Assembly: GCA_043763605.1 (NCBI GenBank)
Contig: JAYULM010000092.1
Span: 3,764 to 67,763 of the forward strand
Length of the DNA: 64,000 nucleotides
Direction: 5' to 3'
Source of the DNA: JACMIU01 sp043763605
GTDB taxonomy: Bacteria > Armatimonadota > Armatimonadia > Armatimonadales > Armatimonadaceae
Shown: piece by piece, positions 43,542 to 52,629 of the stretch
Position numbering within the stretch: position 1 is the stretch's first letter
Layout of the letters: each line of letters opens with the position of its first letter
Program-made: the position numbers and the translations under genes
The notes under the pieces: model-generated
The model's database searches: none
The model's input: the letters and a program-made list of their open reading frames with translations, nothing else
What the model was told of the DNA's origin: nothing

Positions 43542-46500
43542 CTCGGTGTCTCCGAAACGGCGAGCAGCTCGGCGAGTTTCAGGTTGACGGACGACTCGGC
43601 GAACCCAGGTTCGCGGTTGAAGATGCGGCGGAGGTATCGCGGCTCCTTCGCAACTCCGTTTTCGACTTCGACGATGGCGAGGATATAGTCGTCGGGCTTA
43701 TTCAGCGCGGTCAGCACCTCGTTCTTGGTCACGGTCACCGTCTCCGCCCCCGCCACACGGCCCTTAACTTCGATAAAGCGGAGCCGCCCCTCGTTCGGCA
43801 CCTTGGATTCGATGTCGTAGCCGATCTTCGCGGACGAAACATCCTTCGGCTCGAAACCGAGGGCACGTTCCGCCGCTGTCACCGCGTTCATCGCCAGAAG
43901 CTCGACCTCGCGGGTGTCCTTCGCCCCGAAGTCGGGCGGCGGCAGGTTGATCGCGTCGGGGCCACCCGCCAGCGCGAGCTGTGCCGCCGCTTTCCGCAGA
44001 TAGCCGATGGGGACGACGAGGGCGCCGCCCATGACGATCGGCGGGGTGCGCGAGATGCGACGCTCCTGATCCAGCTCCTCCATCCGCCGCGCCAGACGCA
44101 CGATCAGGTCGTCGCGCCGCCGCCCCGCCATCTGGCTATTCATTTTGGGCTGTGCGCCAGCCGCTTCTTTGAGGCGCAGTTCCTCGGCGCGGTGATCCCA
44201 GTAACCGATCTCGGTCGTCAATCGGGCATGGACGGCGGAGCGGGTCTTGGTTATGAGTGATTCACGCCGCTTCCGCACCTCGTCGAAATGTTCGGGGACG
44301 ACGCTCCCGATGGCGTAGGAGACGGCGGACGCTTCCAAGTCCCCGCGTAGCCACGAGTCCGCGAGCAGCGGCGCGATCAACGCCTGCTCCCCGTCCGCGA
44401 GCGGGCGGTAGTCGAGATACGGGGCGTACCCCGCGGCGCGGCACGAGCCGTCGGGCTTTTGTTCGACGAAGACGAGCCGCTTCGAGATCACGCGGCGGGC
44501 ACCGTCTTTGTCCAGGCGGGCGTCGCGGATGTCGTGCTCCAGTGCCCACATCAGCCGCGGTTCCTCCCCGTTGTCGTTCTCGTCCACCAAGACCGCCCCG
44601 CGTTTCAACATCTCGCGATACTGCTCGACCACCAGGCTCACGGTCGCGTCGAGCAGCGGGTGGCCAGGGCAAAGGAGTGCGGCATGCGGCTTCCCCGCGA
44701 CGTTCACTGCGTCCCGCTCGAACGTCACCCGCTCGTACTTGGAAAGGACCGCTTCGCCCTGCCCAACCACACGGTCGCGGCGGCGGATATTGGCGGGGAC
44801 CCAGGTGATCTCGTACCGCTTCCCTTCGCGCGGCTTGATCGAGCCACCCAAATGCTCGAATGCGGCGAGGAAGAAGCCCTCGACGAAGTGCGGTTGGAGC
44901 CGCCGCGCCTCAGCCCGCTCCATCTCCTCGCGAATTTTCCGCACCGAGGACAGGTCCATCGCGTCCTCGACCAGTGCCCGCTGTTCGAGCAGTTCCTGGA
45001 GGTGCTTGCGGTCCAGTGCGCCTTCCACCTTGGCGAACAGCTTCGCCCGCACCTCGGGGCTGTCCCCGTAGCGCACGGCCTCGATCAGGAGCTTCCAGAG
45101 GGGTTGATCGCCGAACACCATCTGACCAAGAACGTCGAAGACCTGCCCGCCGAGCGCCTTCCGTTCCTCTTCCAGCTTTTCGAGCAGGCGCTGGTAAACG
45201 TCGCCCTCGCGGGTCTCGCTGGCGACCAAATTCCACAAGTGACACACCTCGGTCTGGCCGATCCTGTGGATTCGTCCGAACCTTTGTTCGAGGCGATTCG
45301 GATTCCAGGGCAAATCAAAATTGCACATTAAGTGCGCGCCGCGATGAAGGTTGATACCCTCACCCGCCGCGTCAGTCGCGATCAGGACGCGCACGTCGGG
45401 GTGGCTGGAGAACGCCTCCTGCGCGTTGCGCCGCTCCTCGCGCCCCATGCCACCGTGAATGCTGACGACCGAATCGGCGCGGCCGAGAAGATTGCTGATC
45501 CGTTCCATCAGGTAGTTTAGGGTGTCGCGATGCTCGGTGAAGATCACCAACTTACGCCGCGCCCCGCCCGCGTCGAACATCTCGCGATTCGTCTGAAGCA
45601 GCTTCGACAGCTCGTCCCACTTGCGGTCCGTGCCGCTCAGCCGCACGCCCTGCGCCAGTGCCTCCAAACGAGCGAGCGTGCCGATTTCCACGCCGAGTTC
45701 GGCGATGGTCTGCGCCGCGGACGCCTCGTCCAGCAGCTTCTCCTCGGTCGCCTCGCGCTCGGAATCAGTCGCGTCGTCCAGCGGGTCGTTATCATCCTCA
45801 TCGTCCAGCGCGATGCCCGACACGGCGGCGAGGTCGATCGGTGCCATTTCCCCGCGTTGCCGCAGTTGCTCCTCGCGTAGCCGCTTCTCCAGGCGTTCGC
45901 GGCGGCGGCGCAGTGACTGGTAGATGGCTTCGGGGGAGGAGGCGAGACGCCGCTGGAGGGAGGTGAGGGCGAACCCGACGTTGCCCTTCGACGTTCCGTT
46001 GGCGATGTTGTCCGCGCGGTTAAACTCCTCGGAGACGTAGGAGGACACCGACATATACAGTCTGGCTTCCGCCTTGGACAGCGCGTAGGGAACCGTGTAG
46101 GCGATTCGTTCGGGGAAGAGCGGCGTCCCGTCGAAGCGAACCAACTTTTCCTTGACGAGACGGCGCATCAAGTCGGACGCGTCCTCGGTATGAACGCCAT
46201 CACGGTAGCGCCCCTCGAAGCGATCCCCGTCCAACAACGCGAGAAAGAGCTGGAAGTCGGCTTCTTTCCCGTTATGCGGGGTCGCCGTCATCAGCAGGAA
46301 GTGGCGGGCGGTTTCGGACAGGAGCTGACCGAGACGATAGTGCTTAGTGTATTTGATCTCCGATCCCAGCACGGTCGCCGACAGCTTATGTGCCTCATCA
46401 CAAACGATCAGGTCCCAGTCGACCGCCTTGACCTTCGCCTGCATCTCTTCGTCGCGGGAAAGTTTGTCGAGGCGGGCGATGCAGAGCGGGTGTTCCGTGA

Positions 46501-47089
46501 ACCAGTTCCCCGAATGGGCGGCCCGCGCCGCGTCGTTGGTGAGGATGTCGAACGCGAGATCGAACTTGCGGGACAGCTCGTCCTGCCACTGCTCGACCAG
46601 GGAGCCAGGCGCGACGATGAGGCATCGGCGCAGGTCGCCCCGCGCCATCAGTTCCTTGATGAATAGACCCGCCTGGATCGTCTTACCCGACCCTGGGTCG
46701 TCCGCGAGCAGGAAGCGGAGCGGCTGTCGCGGGAGCATCTCCTCGTAGACGGCCGTAATCTGATGTGGCAACGGGATGATCTGCGACGAGTGGACGGCCA
46801 GCATCGGATCGAAAAGATGGGCGAGGCGAATACGGAGTGCCTCGAATACGAGGCGGAACCGCTCGCCGTCCGCCGTGAACGATAGGAGCGTCCCCACCTC
46901 GACGATTTCGAGGTCCCCCTCCTGATCGCGGTAGACAAGCTCGGTCCCTGTCCGCCCCGTGCTGTCTTTGTAGACGACCTCGCAGATGTCCTCGGCGTGC
47001 CGCTTCACGTCCACGACCGTGACAGCCTCGTTCGGGATGATCCCGCGGACGCGTGCGCCCTTCGTTATATCTTCAAGTTTTGTAGCCAT
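43538..47089 (-). CDS. SNF2-family helicase with DUF3883 domain
   Basis: A 1183-residue superfamily 2 ATPase, first in the operon. Walker A region LADDPGSGKTIQAG (residues 128-141), DEAHKL at 231-236, TEHRDTLNYL and QRFGRIHRIGQTEVCHLWNL (motif VI) place it in the SNF2/RapA group. The C-terminus is a DUF3883 domain (KIGYDIESKVPNEGRLRFIEVKGR), a PD-(D/E)XK-like fold seen in many defence helicases such as DISARM DrmD relatives. It probably moves on DNA to find or process unmodified invading DNA. The promoter should be in 47090-47315, shared with the divergent nuclease gene. Confidence 0.88.
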   Translation of the reverse strand: MATKLEDITKGARVRGIIPNEAVTVVDVKRHAEDICEVVYKDSTGRTGTELVYRDQEGDLEIVEVGTLLSFTADGERFRLVFEALRIRLAHLFDPMLAVHSSQIIPLPHQITAVYEEMLPRQPLRFLLADDPGSGKTIQAGLFIKELMARGDLRRCLIVAPGSLVEQWQDELSRKFDLAFDILTNDAARAAHSGNWFTEHPLCIARLDKLSRDEEMQAKVKAVDWDLIVCDEAHKLSATVLGSEIKYTKHYRLGQLLSETARHFLLMTATPHNGKEADFQLFLALLDGDRFEGRYRDGVHTEDASDLMRRLVKEKLVRFDGTPLFPERIAYTVPYALSKAEARLYMSVSSYVSEEFNRADNIANGTSKGNVGFALTSLQRRLASSPEAIYQSLRRRRERLEKRLREEQLRQRGEMAPIDLAAVSGIALDDEDDNDPLDDATDSEREATEEKLLDEASAAQTIAELGVEIGTLARLEALAQGVRLSGTDRKWDELSKLLQTNREMFDAGGARRKLVIFTEHRDTLNYLMERISNLLGRADSVVSIHGGMGREERRNAQEAFSSHPDVRVLIATDAAGEGINLHRGAHLMCNFDLPWNPNRLEQRFGRIHRIGQTEVCHLWNLVASETREGDVYQRLLEKLEEERKALGGQVFDVLGQMVFGDQPLWKLLIEAVRYGDSPEVRAKLFAKVEGALDRKHLQELLEQRALVEDAMDLSSVRKIREEMERAEARRLQPHFVEGFFLAAFEHLGGSIKPREGKRYEITWVPANIRRRDRVVGQGEAVLSKYERVTFERDAVNVAGKPHAALLCPGHPLLDATVSLVVEQYREMLKRGAVLVDENDNGEEPRLMWALEHDIRDARLDKDGARRVISKRLVFVEQKPDGSCRAAGYAPYLDYRPLADGEQALIAPLLADSWLRGDLEASAVSYAIGSVVPEHFDEVRKRRESLITKTRSAVHARLTTEIGYWDHRAEELRLKEAAGAQPKMNSQMAGRRRDDLIVRLARRMEELDQERRISRTPPIVMGGALVVPIGYLRKAAAQLALAGGPDAINLPPPDFGAKDTREVELLAMNAVTAAERALGFEPKDVSSAKIGYDIESKVPNEGRLRFIEVKGRVAGAETVTVTKNEVLTALNKPDDYILAIVEVENGVAKEPRYLRRIFNREPGFAESSVNLKLAELLAVSETPS

Positions 47090-47315
47090 GACGTATGACC
47101 TCCGAATGGTAGTGTCTGGCTGTCGGAAGGTGGTCGCTTCGTTCGTGCCAGCCCCATAGACTACACACGCGGGGCCTCAGACGGAAAGGGAGAATGCAAG
47201 AATCATACTAAAAATCGAGCAATCTCGGCAAATCTTTTATTTCACCCCAGGACGCGATCAGTCGTGGGGCGAAGGCGGCATTGTTACCCCGAATCGTGCG
47301 GGGACTCCAACCGCT

Positions 47316-49133
47316 ATGAATGTTGCCCGTGCCTTCGCCGCCGCCACAGGCGGTCACAAATCCGTTCCCGACGAGTGGGTGTCCGCCACCGCCCTACGAC
47401 CGCTCCTACAGAGTGACCCCTGCCTGGTATGGCTACGCTATCACGGTGCCGCTCACGGCTTCGAGAAGGATACGGACCAGCATTCGTTCCTCGACTGGAT
47501 CAGCGAAGTCGCGGGGCGGTTCGAGGAGGAGTGGATTCGGCGTGTCGCGCCCGACGCCGTTCGGGCGAACGAGCAGGATACCGACGTGACCGACGCCGAG
47601 GCAGTCCAAAGGACGCTGAAGCTGATGGCACGCCCCGACGTGCGCGTGATCGCCAAAGCCGCGCTCTGGCTGGCCGAGATTGGCGCGTATGGCACGATGG
47701 ACTTGCTCGCCCGCGCCTCGTGGGTGCGGGAGACGTTCCCGCACCTGAGTGGCTTTCTGACCGAGGGCGAGCGGGAGCACTGGGTCGTGGTGGACGCCAA
47801 GTTCATGTCGGGGTTGGACACCGCCCCCAAGAAGGAGTCCCTGCGACTCGCGTCGGCGCAGGTCAGGCTGTACAGCTACATCGTGGGTCACCTGCAAGGG
47901 GTGATGCCATCCCACGCTTTTCTGGTCACCCGCGACCGTGTGGCCGACCCGCTCCCCGTTGCGGTCGAACACGACATCGACGGACCGCTCGACCCGTTCC
48001 TCGCCGACCTGATCGACGAGTGCAGACACATCAAAACGCTCGGCGCACGGTACACCCCTTGGACGTGCCCGATCGTAGCCCCGAACTGGAGAAACAAGCA
48101 CGACGCCCCGTGGAGCGGGGCGAAGCAGCGCATCATGGAGGAACACTGGCCGCATACGCCCTTGGAAATTCTGCCAGGTGTCGGTCACGTACAGGCTGCC
48201 GCATTTCGGCGGATGGGGTTCGCGTCCGTCGAGGAACTGCTCTCCCGCGACGCTGACGGTAGCGAATGGGGTGGGAAACTCCCAATGTTTGGCCCGTCGC
48301 GGGAGAGCCACCTGAGAGCCGTTCTTACCGCAAACAGCGCGGGGCGTCCAACTCCTATTCCTGCCGACGCCGTACCCCAAAAGCGGCGGGTGGAGTTGTA
48401 CTGCGACTTCGAGTTCCTTTCCTCCTGTCATCCCGACTTCGACCACGATTGGCCCGACCTCAAGGGGCGCGAGATGGTATTCATGATCGGCGTCGGTTGG
48501 GAGGAACGGGGGCGATGGCGGTTCCACCGCTTCACCGCCGCCGAAGAAAGCGTTGCCGCTGAGCGGGCGATGTGGCGGCAGTTCCTCCGCTTTATCGGCA
48601 AGCTCGGAATTGCGGCTGGCGGCAGTGACGACGATGACGCCGTGCTGATCCATTGGTCGCCCGCCGAGCGGGTGCAGGCGCAACGGGCAGCGGAACGGCT
48701 AGAACTCCCCGAACTGGCCGAACTGCCGTGGCTGGACCTGCGGAAGTCTTTCACGGGCGGTTTGATCGCGCTCCCTGGTCATTGGGGGTTTGGCCTAAAG
48801 CAAGTGGTGCGGGCTGTCGGTGACTGGTCCCCCGCACACGCCGTCGCCTACCCCGACGGACTGGGCGAGGGGTTGGGCGCGATGGTTGCGGGCTGGCGGG
48901 CCTATGAGCAGCCAAACCCGCTCCGTACACGTGAGATGGACCTGATTGGACGGTACTTGGAAGCCGATTGCAAGTCGGTACGTGCAGTCTTAGAGTGGGT
49001 GCGTTCGGAAGCTCGCAGGCCAATCCGTGTCCGTCACAGAATGGCAAAAGAGCGTACCTCCGACCGAATGATGCCCACAGAACGTGCCGCCCCGCGACTC
49101 CTGATTAGTCATCACCTCCCCGCCGTCGCGTAG
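47316..49133 (+). CDS. RecB-like nuclease with RNase H-like domain (TM0106-type)
   Basis: A 605-residue protein. The N-terminal half has a RecB-type PD-(D/E)XK core (GTMDLLARASWVRE...REHWVVVDAKFMSG). A helix-hairpin-helix-like stretch follows (LEILPGVGHVQAAAFRRMGFASVEELL). The C-terminal half resembles the YprB RNase H-like exonuclease: VELYCDFEFLSSC (DxE), AVLIHWSP, and a final YLEADCKSVRAVLEWV with the last Asp. This is the layout of the COG2251 predicted nuclease family. No Shine-Dalgarno is clear before ATG 47316. It is divergent from the SNF2 operon and may be its nuclease. Confidence 0.75.
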   Translation: MNVARAFAAATGGHKSVPDEWVSATALRPLLQSDPCLVWLRYHGAAHGFEKDTDQHSFLDWISEVAGRFEEEWIRRVAPDAVRANEQDTDVTDAEAVQRTLKLMARPDVRVIAKAALWLAEIGAYGTMDLLARASWVRETFPHLSGFLTEGEREHWVVVDAKFMSGLDTAPKKESLRLASAQVRLYSYIVGHLQGVMPSHAFLVTRDRVADPLPVAVEHDIDGPLDPFLADLIDECRHIKTLGARYTPWTCPIVAPNWRNKHDAPWSGAKQRIMEEHWPHTPLEILPGVGHVQAAAFRRMGFASVEELLSRDADGSEWGGKLPMFGPSRESHLRAVLTANSAGRPTPIPADAVPQKRRVELYCDFEFLSSCHPDFDHDWPDLKGREMVFMIGVGWEERGRWRFHRFTAAEESVAAERAMWRQFLRFIGKLGIAAGGSDDDDAVLIHWSPAERVQAQRAAERLELPELAELPWLDLRKSFTGGLIALPGHWGFGLKQVVRAVGDWSPAHAVAYPDGLGEGLGAMVAGWRAYEQPNPLRTREMDLIGRYLEADCKSVRAVLEWVRSEARRPIRVRHRMAKERTSDRMMPTERAAPRLLISHHLPAVA

Positions 49134-49300
49134 TTCTTCGGGACGGCGAGGAGGCGATGGGCAAGCACCAAACTCTATCCCGACGGGAGCGACAGGTTGT
49201 GGCTTCCCGAAGGCTATGCTGTGGGTGGCGTAGGAGAATACTGTTTTATCGAAACCAACCTAGACGCATTCGTGAAGACCATAAGGTCGTGATATGATGA

Positions 49301-49328
49301 CGCCGTCCTGATGGACAGGAGGACGGCG
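49301..49328 (+). promoter_or_regulatory. Hairpin over the integrase ribosome-binding site
   Basis: CGCCGTCCT (49301-49309) pairs perfectly with AGGACGGCG (49320-49328). The right arm includes half of the AGGAGG ribosome-binding site (49317-49322) of the integrase start at 49332. A TATGAT -10-like box is at 49293-49298, so the hairpin would lie at the very 5' end of the transcript. It may limit integrase translation. Confidence 0.45.
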
Positions 49329-49331
49329 AAC

Positions 49332-52121
49332 ATGAACGAGATGGAGAATGGGCGTGCTCACCGCGCACGGATGTTGGCGCAGGGCATGGGATCAGCGGGC
49401 GAAAACGGCGACGGCTTAGTGGAAAAGGTCGCTGAACTTCTTGCGAAATACCCCGTCGGAATTTGGGCAGTATACGTCCGACGCTCCCACGTGACACAAC
49501 TGGCGGAGCGTGGGACAGCAAATTATCTCCTTTATCAAGAGGAGTTGTACTCACGGCTGATGCAAATTGGACCACCCGCAGGGCGCATCATGCTCCTCGA
49601 ATCAGATACGGGAAAGTCCGCTTCCCTTACCCGCCGTGAGCGCGAGGACCTTAACACTCTTTATGACGCGCTGGCGGCGGAAGACCCCGCGAAGCGGGTA
49701 GTTGTGATTGTTGCGGTAGACATCGCCCGCCTCCATCGCAACGCGAACCTGAGTGAACCCGTGGAGTTTGTGAACAGGATGGGCATACTGCAGGCGGGTA
49801 CGCCGCAGGCGAGCGTCCTTTTTCATGACACCACCAAGTTCGCTGTGCTGGACATGGGAACCGACGGCGGGCAGGAGGAATATATACGACTGGCGCAACT
49901 CGCGGCGAGGGAGCGAAAGGAAATCCGCCGACGGACCGTGTTCGGGCGTATCCAGGCCGTCGAGAACGATGCGTGGTCGGGTCAGCAGACCGCGCTTGGT
50001 TGGCGGGGCGAATCGAAACGTGCCTCGTGGGAGACGGAGGACGGGCAAGCACGATCGGCTCGCGAGTACATTTATTGGCCCCACGCCGATGTCAAACTCG
50101 CGATCATGCGTGAAGCCCTCTCACCCAACATCGAAACGCTGTACCAGCTCCACGGACACCTGCTCAAAAATAAAGACCACTTCACTTTTCCTCCGTTCGA
50201 CGCCTCCGTGAGAAATGAGGCGTATCGTCACTCCGTCCTTCGTCGATGCGGCGTGCTCGACCCTATGGTGCTTGGTGGTACACGCCCCCCGCGCCCCGAC
50301 GAGACGTACTTCCCGTCCGAGAAGGCACTGGAGAACATCCTACTCGACGCGCTGGCGATCGGTGACGTTCGTTTCGGGTCGGGTAACCGAGGCGGAGCAC
50401 ACAAACTCAAGGGGGCACGGCAACGGGCGAAGCGGGATAAACACGCAGTCGATACCCTTATCTCCGAAAATCGACCGTTGATCCGCGTTGATCCCAAACT
50501 GGCTATTTGCCGCACAGAGGAAGAGATCGCGATGTTTTGGGAGTTGGCGCGAAAATTTTCTCCCATCGATCTCGAGGCGTCGCGAGCCACGGGTTACACC
50601 GAGGAACCGCCAAACCCGAACCGCAAAAAGCCGAAGCGGGGGCGCCCGCCCGAGTCGGGTACAGTCGCCTCCCCGTGGGCGGGGGTAATATGGTGTGTAC
50701 GCCATGGGGTAGACGAGAACGGCGACTTCGTGCGCGTCAGGCGGATGTGGCGTCGCGCGGGGCAAATCGCGTGCGAGGCGCAGAAGCAAGTTCATAGGCT
50801 GAAGACTGCCTGCGCCGTCGTTACGGGGTTGGAGGAGGTGTTCGCGCGTCATCTGCTCGGTACGGTGTCTCGCCTTCTCGCCGAGGACGATGGCATGATC
50901 GAAAGAATGCAGCACGAGCGCGACGACGCGAAGGCGCGGGTAGCACACCTTGATGTCGAACACGCGGAAATGGTCGTCAAGGTCGACAAACTGAACAAGC
51001 GCCTCGCGCGGTTGACTGCGACGGCGGAGGACGATGATGCCGCAGAAGAGGAGGGTTTGGCATTCCGACAGGAGTTCATCAAGCCCCTACGCTCGGCTAT
51101 CGCAGCGAACAGGCGCGAGGCGGACGCGGCGCGTGAAGCGACGCTTCACACGCCGACCTCTTCGAGTGCCGAGGAGATTCGTGCCGAACTCCGCCAACTC
51201 GTCCACGAGTGGAGCTCGTATCCGCTTGAGCGCCAGCGCGAGATCGTTCGGGCGTTCGTCGAGTCGATTAAGGTCTTGGTGCCCGACGGGACGGGGGCAG
51301 TGGTAATCGAATGGTGCTGGTCGCCGCGGGCCATCGTCGCGACAGGCGGCGAACCGCTGGTAGACGTTCTGGTGAGTTGGAAATCAACGAACCGCGACCA
51401 CAGGTCCTGGACCGAGGCGGAGGACGATGCCCTCCGCCGCCTCTGGCCCGCGTCGTCGGGGGCAGACCGCGATGTCATTCTGGCGGCACTCCAGCCAGGC
51501 CGCAACTACTCGGCCATACAGACGCGGACGGAGCAACTCGGGGTCAGAAATCCTGGGCGGGCTACCGCTTGGCGGACGGCTTGGAGGGCGTGGGAACACA
51601 CCTGGGGCGAGCGGAACCCTGCTGTTTTGTATCTACAGGTCATCGGCTTCCCGAACGCGACGGGCTTCATCCGTGCCACAACACACCTAATGGCGGACAC
51701 GGACGAGTGGGAGCGGAGCGGGATACGGGCACGCCTTGTGAACCGCGCTCAACAGCCTTACCCCCTGCCCTCGGAGACAGACGAGCACGGGGTACAAGTC
51801 CCCGAAGCCCCCGCTCGGTACACCTCGACGGGTATCGCACGGGCTTCAACTATCTCGGAGTCGGCACGTGAAGAAGGTGAAGGTGACGCCGTCGCCGTGC
51901 GCAACAGGCAACCCGCTGAAACCGTCCGTGTCGGCACTACCGATACTCTACTTCACCGCCATGTTGTCGGCGAAGTAGCACGGTTGGCGCAGTATGCTGA
52001 CTGGAAAGCGAGGGACCCGCTCGCTGGAGAACATGAGGAAGGGGCTGAAGGCACGGGCGAAGACGGGGAAGAAATCAACCGATACGGTTATCTACAAAAT
52101 CACTCGCGTACCAGTGGGTAA
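49332..52121 (+). CDS. int: Large serine recombinase 2 (element integrase)
   Basis: A 929-residue large serine recombinase, longer than most (500-700). The catalytic domain has GIWAVYVRRSHV with nucleophile Ser52 and VAVDIARLHRNANL. The recombinase domain follows (YRHSVLRRCGVLDPMVLGG...). The usual zinc ribbon is degenerate (VIWCVRHGVDENGDFVRVRRMW). A coiled coil is near residues 505-560. A Myb/SANT-like segment is at WTEAEDDALRRLWP...GRNYSAIQTRTEQLGV. AGGAGG at 49317-49322 supports ATG 49332. The frame crosses the attR core, and its last codon plus stop (GGG TAA) are host DNA, which makes it the likely integrase for this insertion. Confidence 0.88.
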   Translation: MNEMENGRAHRARMLAQGMGSAGENGDGLVEKVAELLAKYPVGIWAVYVRRSHVTQLAERGTANYLLYQEELYSRLMQIGPPAGRIMLLESDTGKSASLTRREREDLNTLYDALAAEDPAKRVVVIVAVDIARLHRNANLSEPVEFVNRMGILQAGTPQASVLFHDTTKFAVLDMGTDGGQEEYIRLAQLAARERKEIRRRTVFGRIQAVENDAWSGQQTALGWRGESKRASWETEDGQARSAREYIYWPHADVKLAIMREALSPNIETLYQLHGHLLKNKDHFTFPPFDASVRNEAYRHSVLRRCGVLDPMVLGGTRPPRPDETYFPSEKALENILLDALAIGDVRFGSGNRGGAHKLKGARQRAKRDKHAVDTLISENRPLIRVDPKLAICRTEEEIAMFWELARKFSPIDLEASRATGYTEEPPNPNRKKPKRGRPPESGTVASPWAGVIWCVRHGVDENGDFVRVRRMWRRAGQIACEAQKQVHRLKTACAVVTGLEEVFARHLLGTVSRLLAEDDGMIERMQHERDDAKARVAHLDVEHAEMVVKVDKLNKRLARLTATAEDDDAAEEEGLAFRQEFIKPLRSAIAANRREADAAREATLHTPTSSSAEEIRAELRQLVHEWSSYPLERQREIVRAFVESIKVLVPDGTGAVVIEWCWSPRAIVATGGEPLVDVLVSWKSTNRDHRSWTEAEDDALRRLWPASSGADRDVILAALQPGRNYSAIQTRTEQLGVRNPGRATAWRTAWRAWEHTWGERNPAVLYLQVIGFPNATGFIRATTHLMADTDEWERSGIRARLVNRAQQPYPLPSETDEHGVQVPEAPARYTSTGIARASTISESAREEGEGDAVAVRNRQPAETVRVGTTDTLLHRHVVGEVARLAQYADWKARDPLAGEHEEGAEGTGEDGEEINRYGYLQNHSRTSG
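52080..52115. other. attR: right element arm plus core CCAGT
   Basis: The core is at 52111-52115. The arm 52080-52110, read on the minus strand, matches the left arm at 22 of 31 positions, including the distal CCGTATCG. To the right is phyH-like coding sequence. Confidence 0.85.
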
Positions 52122-52467
52122 AGCCTTTATGGTCGTACTCCGGGTGTTCGGGGCAGAACGGCGGTTTCAGGTTCGCTCGGTCCATCGATACCCACAGTTT
52201 TTCGGTCCCGAACAGGTCCGCCATCGCGCCGTGGATGCGCGGTGCCTGCCGGTTATCCCATAGGGATTGGTGCTGATACATTTCGACCATACCGCCCGGT
52301 GTCAGCGGGGCGCGGTACCAGTCATCAGGGTCGGCGGGGTCCATCTCCAGAAATGCGAACAGGGCGTCGACAACCGCCTGTCGGTTTTCCGGCGATACGG
52401 CATCCCGGACAATCACATACCCTTGCTCGCGGAAATGCGCGAGGTCGCTCTCGCTCAATACATTCAT
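52111..52467 (-). pseudogene. phyH-like dioxygenase, N-terminal part (split by element)
   Basis: The first 119 codons of the phytanoyl-CoA dioxygenase-like gene: MNVLSESDLAHFREQGYVIVRDAVSPENRQ (family opening) to HKGFTHW at the junction. The iron-binding HxD motif would be His-Trp-Asp, with His here and Asp in the part at 9985-10485. In the integrated state the frame runs 11 codons into element DNA and stops at 52075. The restored protein would be 284 residues, normal for the family. Confidence 0.9.
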
Positions 52468-52570
52468 CGTAAAAAACCTCTCTCACTATTGTACCCACCG
52501 CCCGCCGCGAAAAGTCAGGTGAGAAACGGTGACTGCGAAGGCAGGGCGAGGACGGGGTCCGAAAAAAGAA

Positions 52571-52606
52571 GAAACCGTCGCCGTGATTCTTTCACGGCAA
52601 CGGTCT
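52571..52606 (-). terminator. Rho-independent terminator after the receiver gene
   Basis: An inverted repeat GAGACCGTTGCCGTG / CACGGCGACGGTTTC (minus strand) with one mismatch is followed by a TTCTTCTTTTTTC tract, 24 bases beyond the stop of the response regulator gene. Confidence 0.85.
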
Positions 52607-52629
52607 CTCCCTGACACATAAGGTGAACC

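Larger units (their letters stand above)
10483..52115. mobile_element. 41.6-kb serine-recombinase integrative element with defence cargo
   Basis: The ends are defined by the two parts of a phyH-like gene, by a shared 5-bp core and by symmetric arms typical of a large serine integrase attP. The element carries two large serine recombinases, ParB with parS-like sites, two XRE regulators and several defence-type modules. No relaxase, type IV secretion, capsid, terminase or transposase gene was seen, so it may be transferred by a helper or by uptake, or it may be decayed. It interrupts a chromosomal gene rather than a tRNA. Confidence 0.88.

Noticed and set aside
47433..48683. 416-codon minus-strand frame opposite the RecB-like gene
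   Set aside because: Antisense shadow; nuclease motifs lie on the plus strand.
10483..52115. Prophage or conjugative element as an identity for the island
   Set aside because: No capsid, portal, terminase, tail, relaxase, coupling protein or type IV secretion gene was seen.
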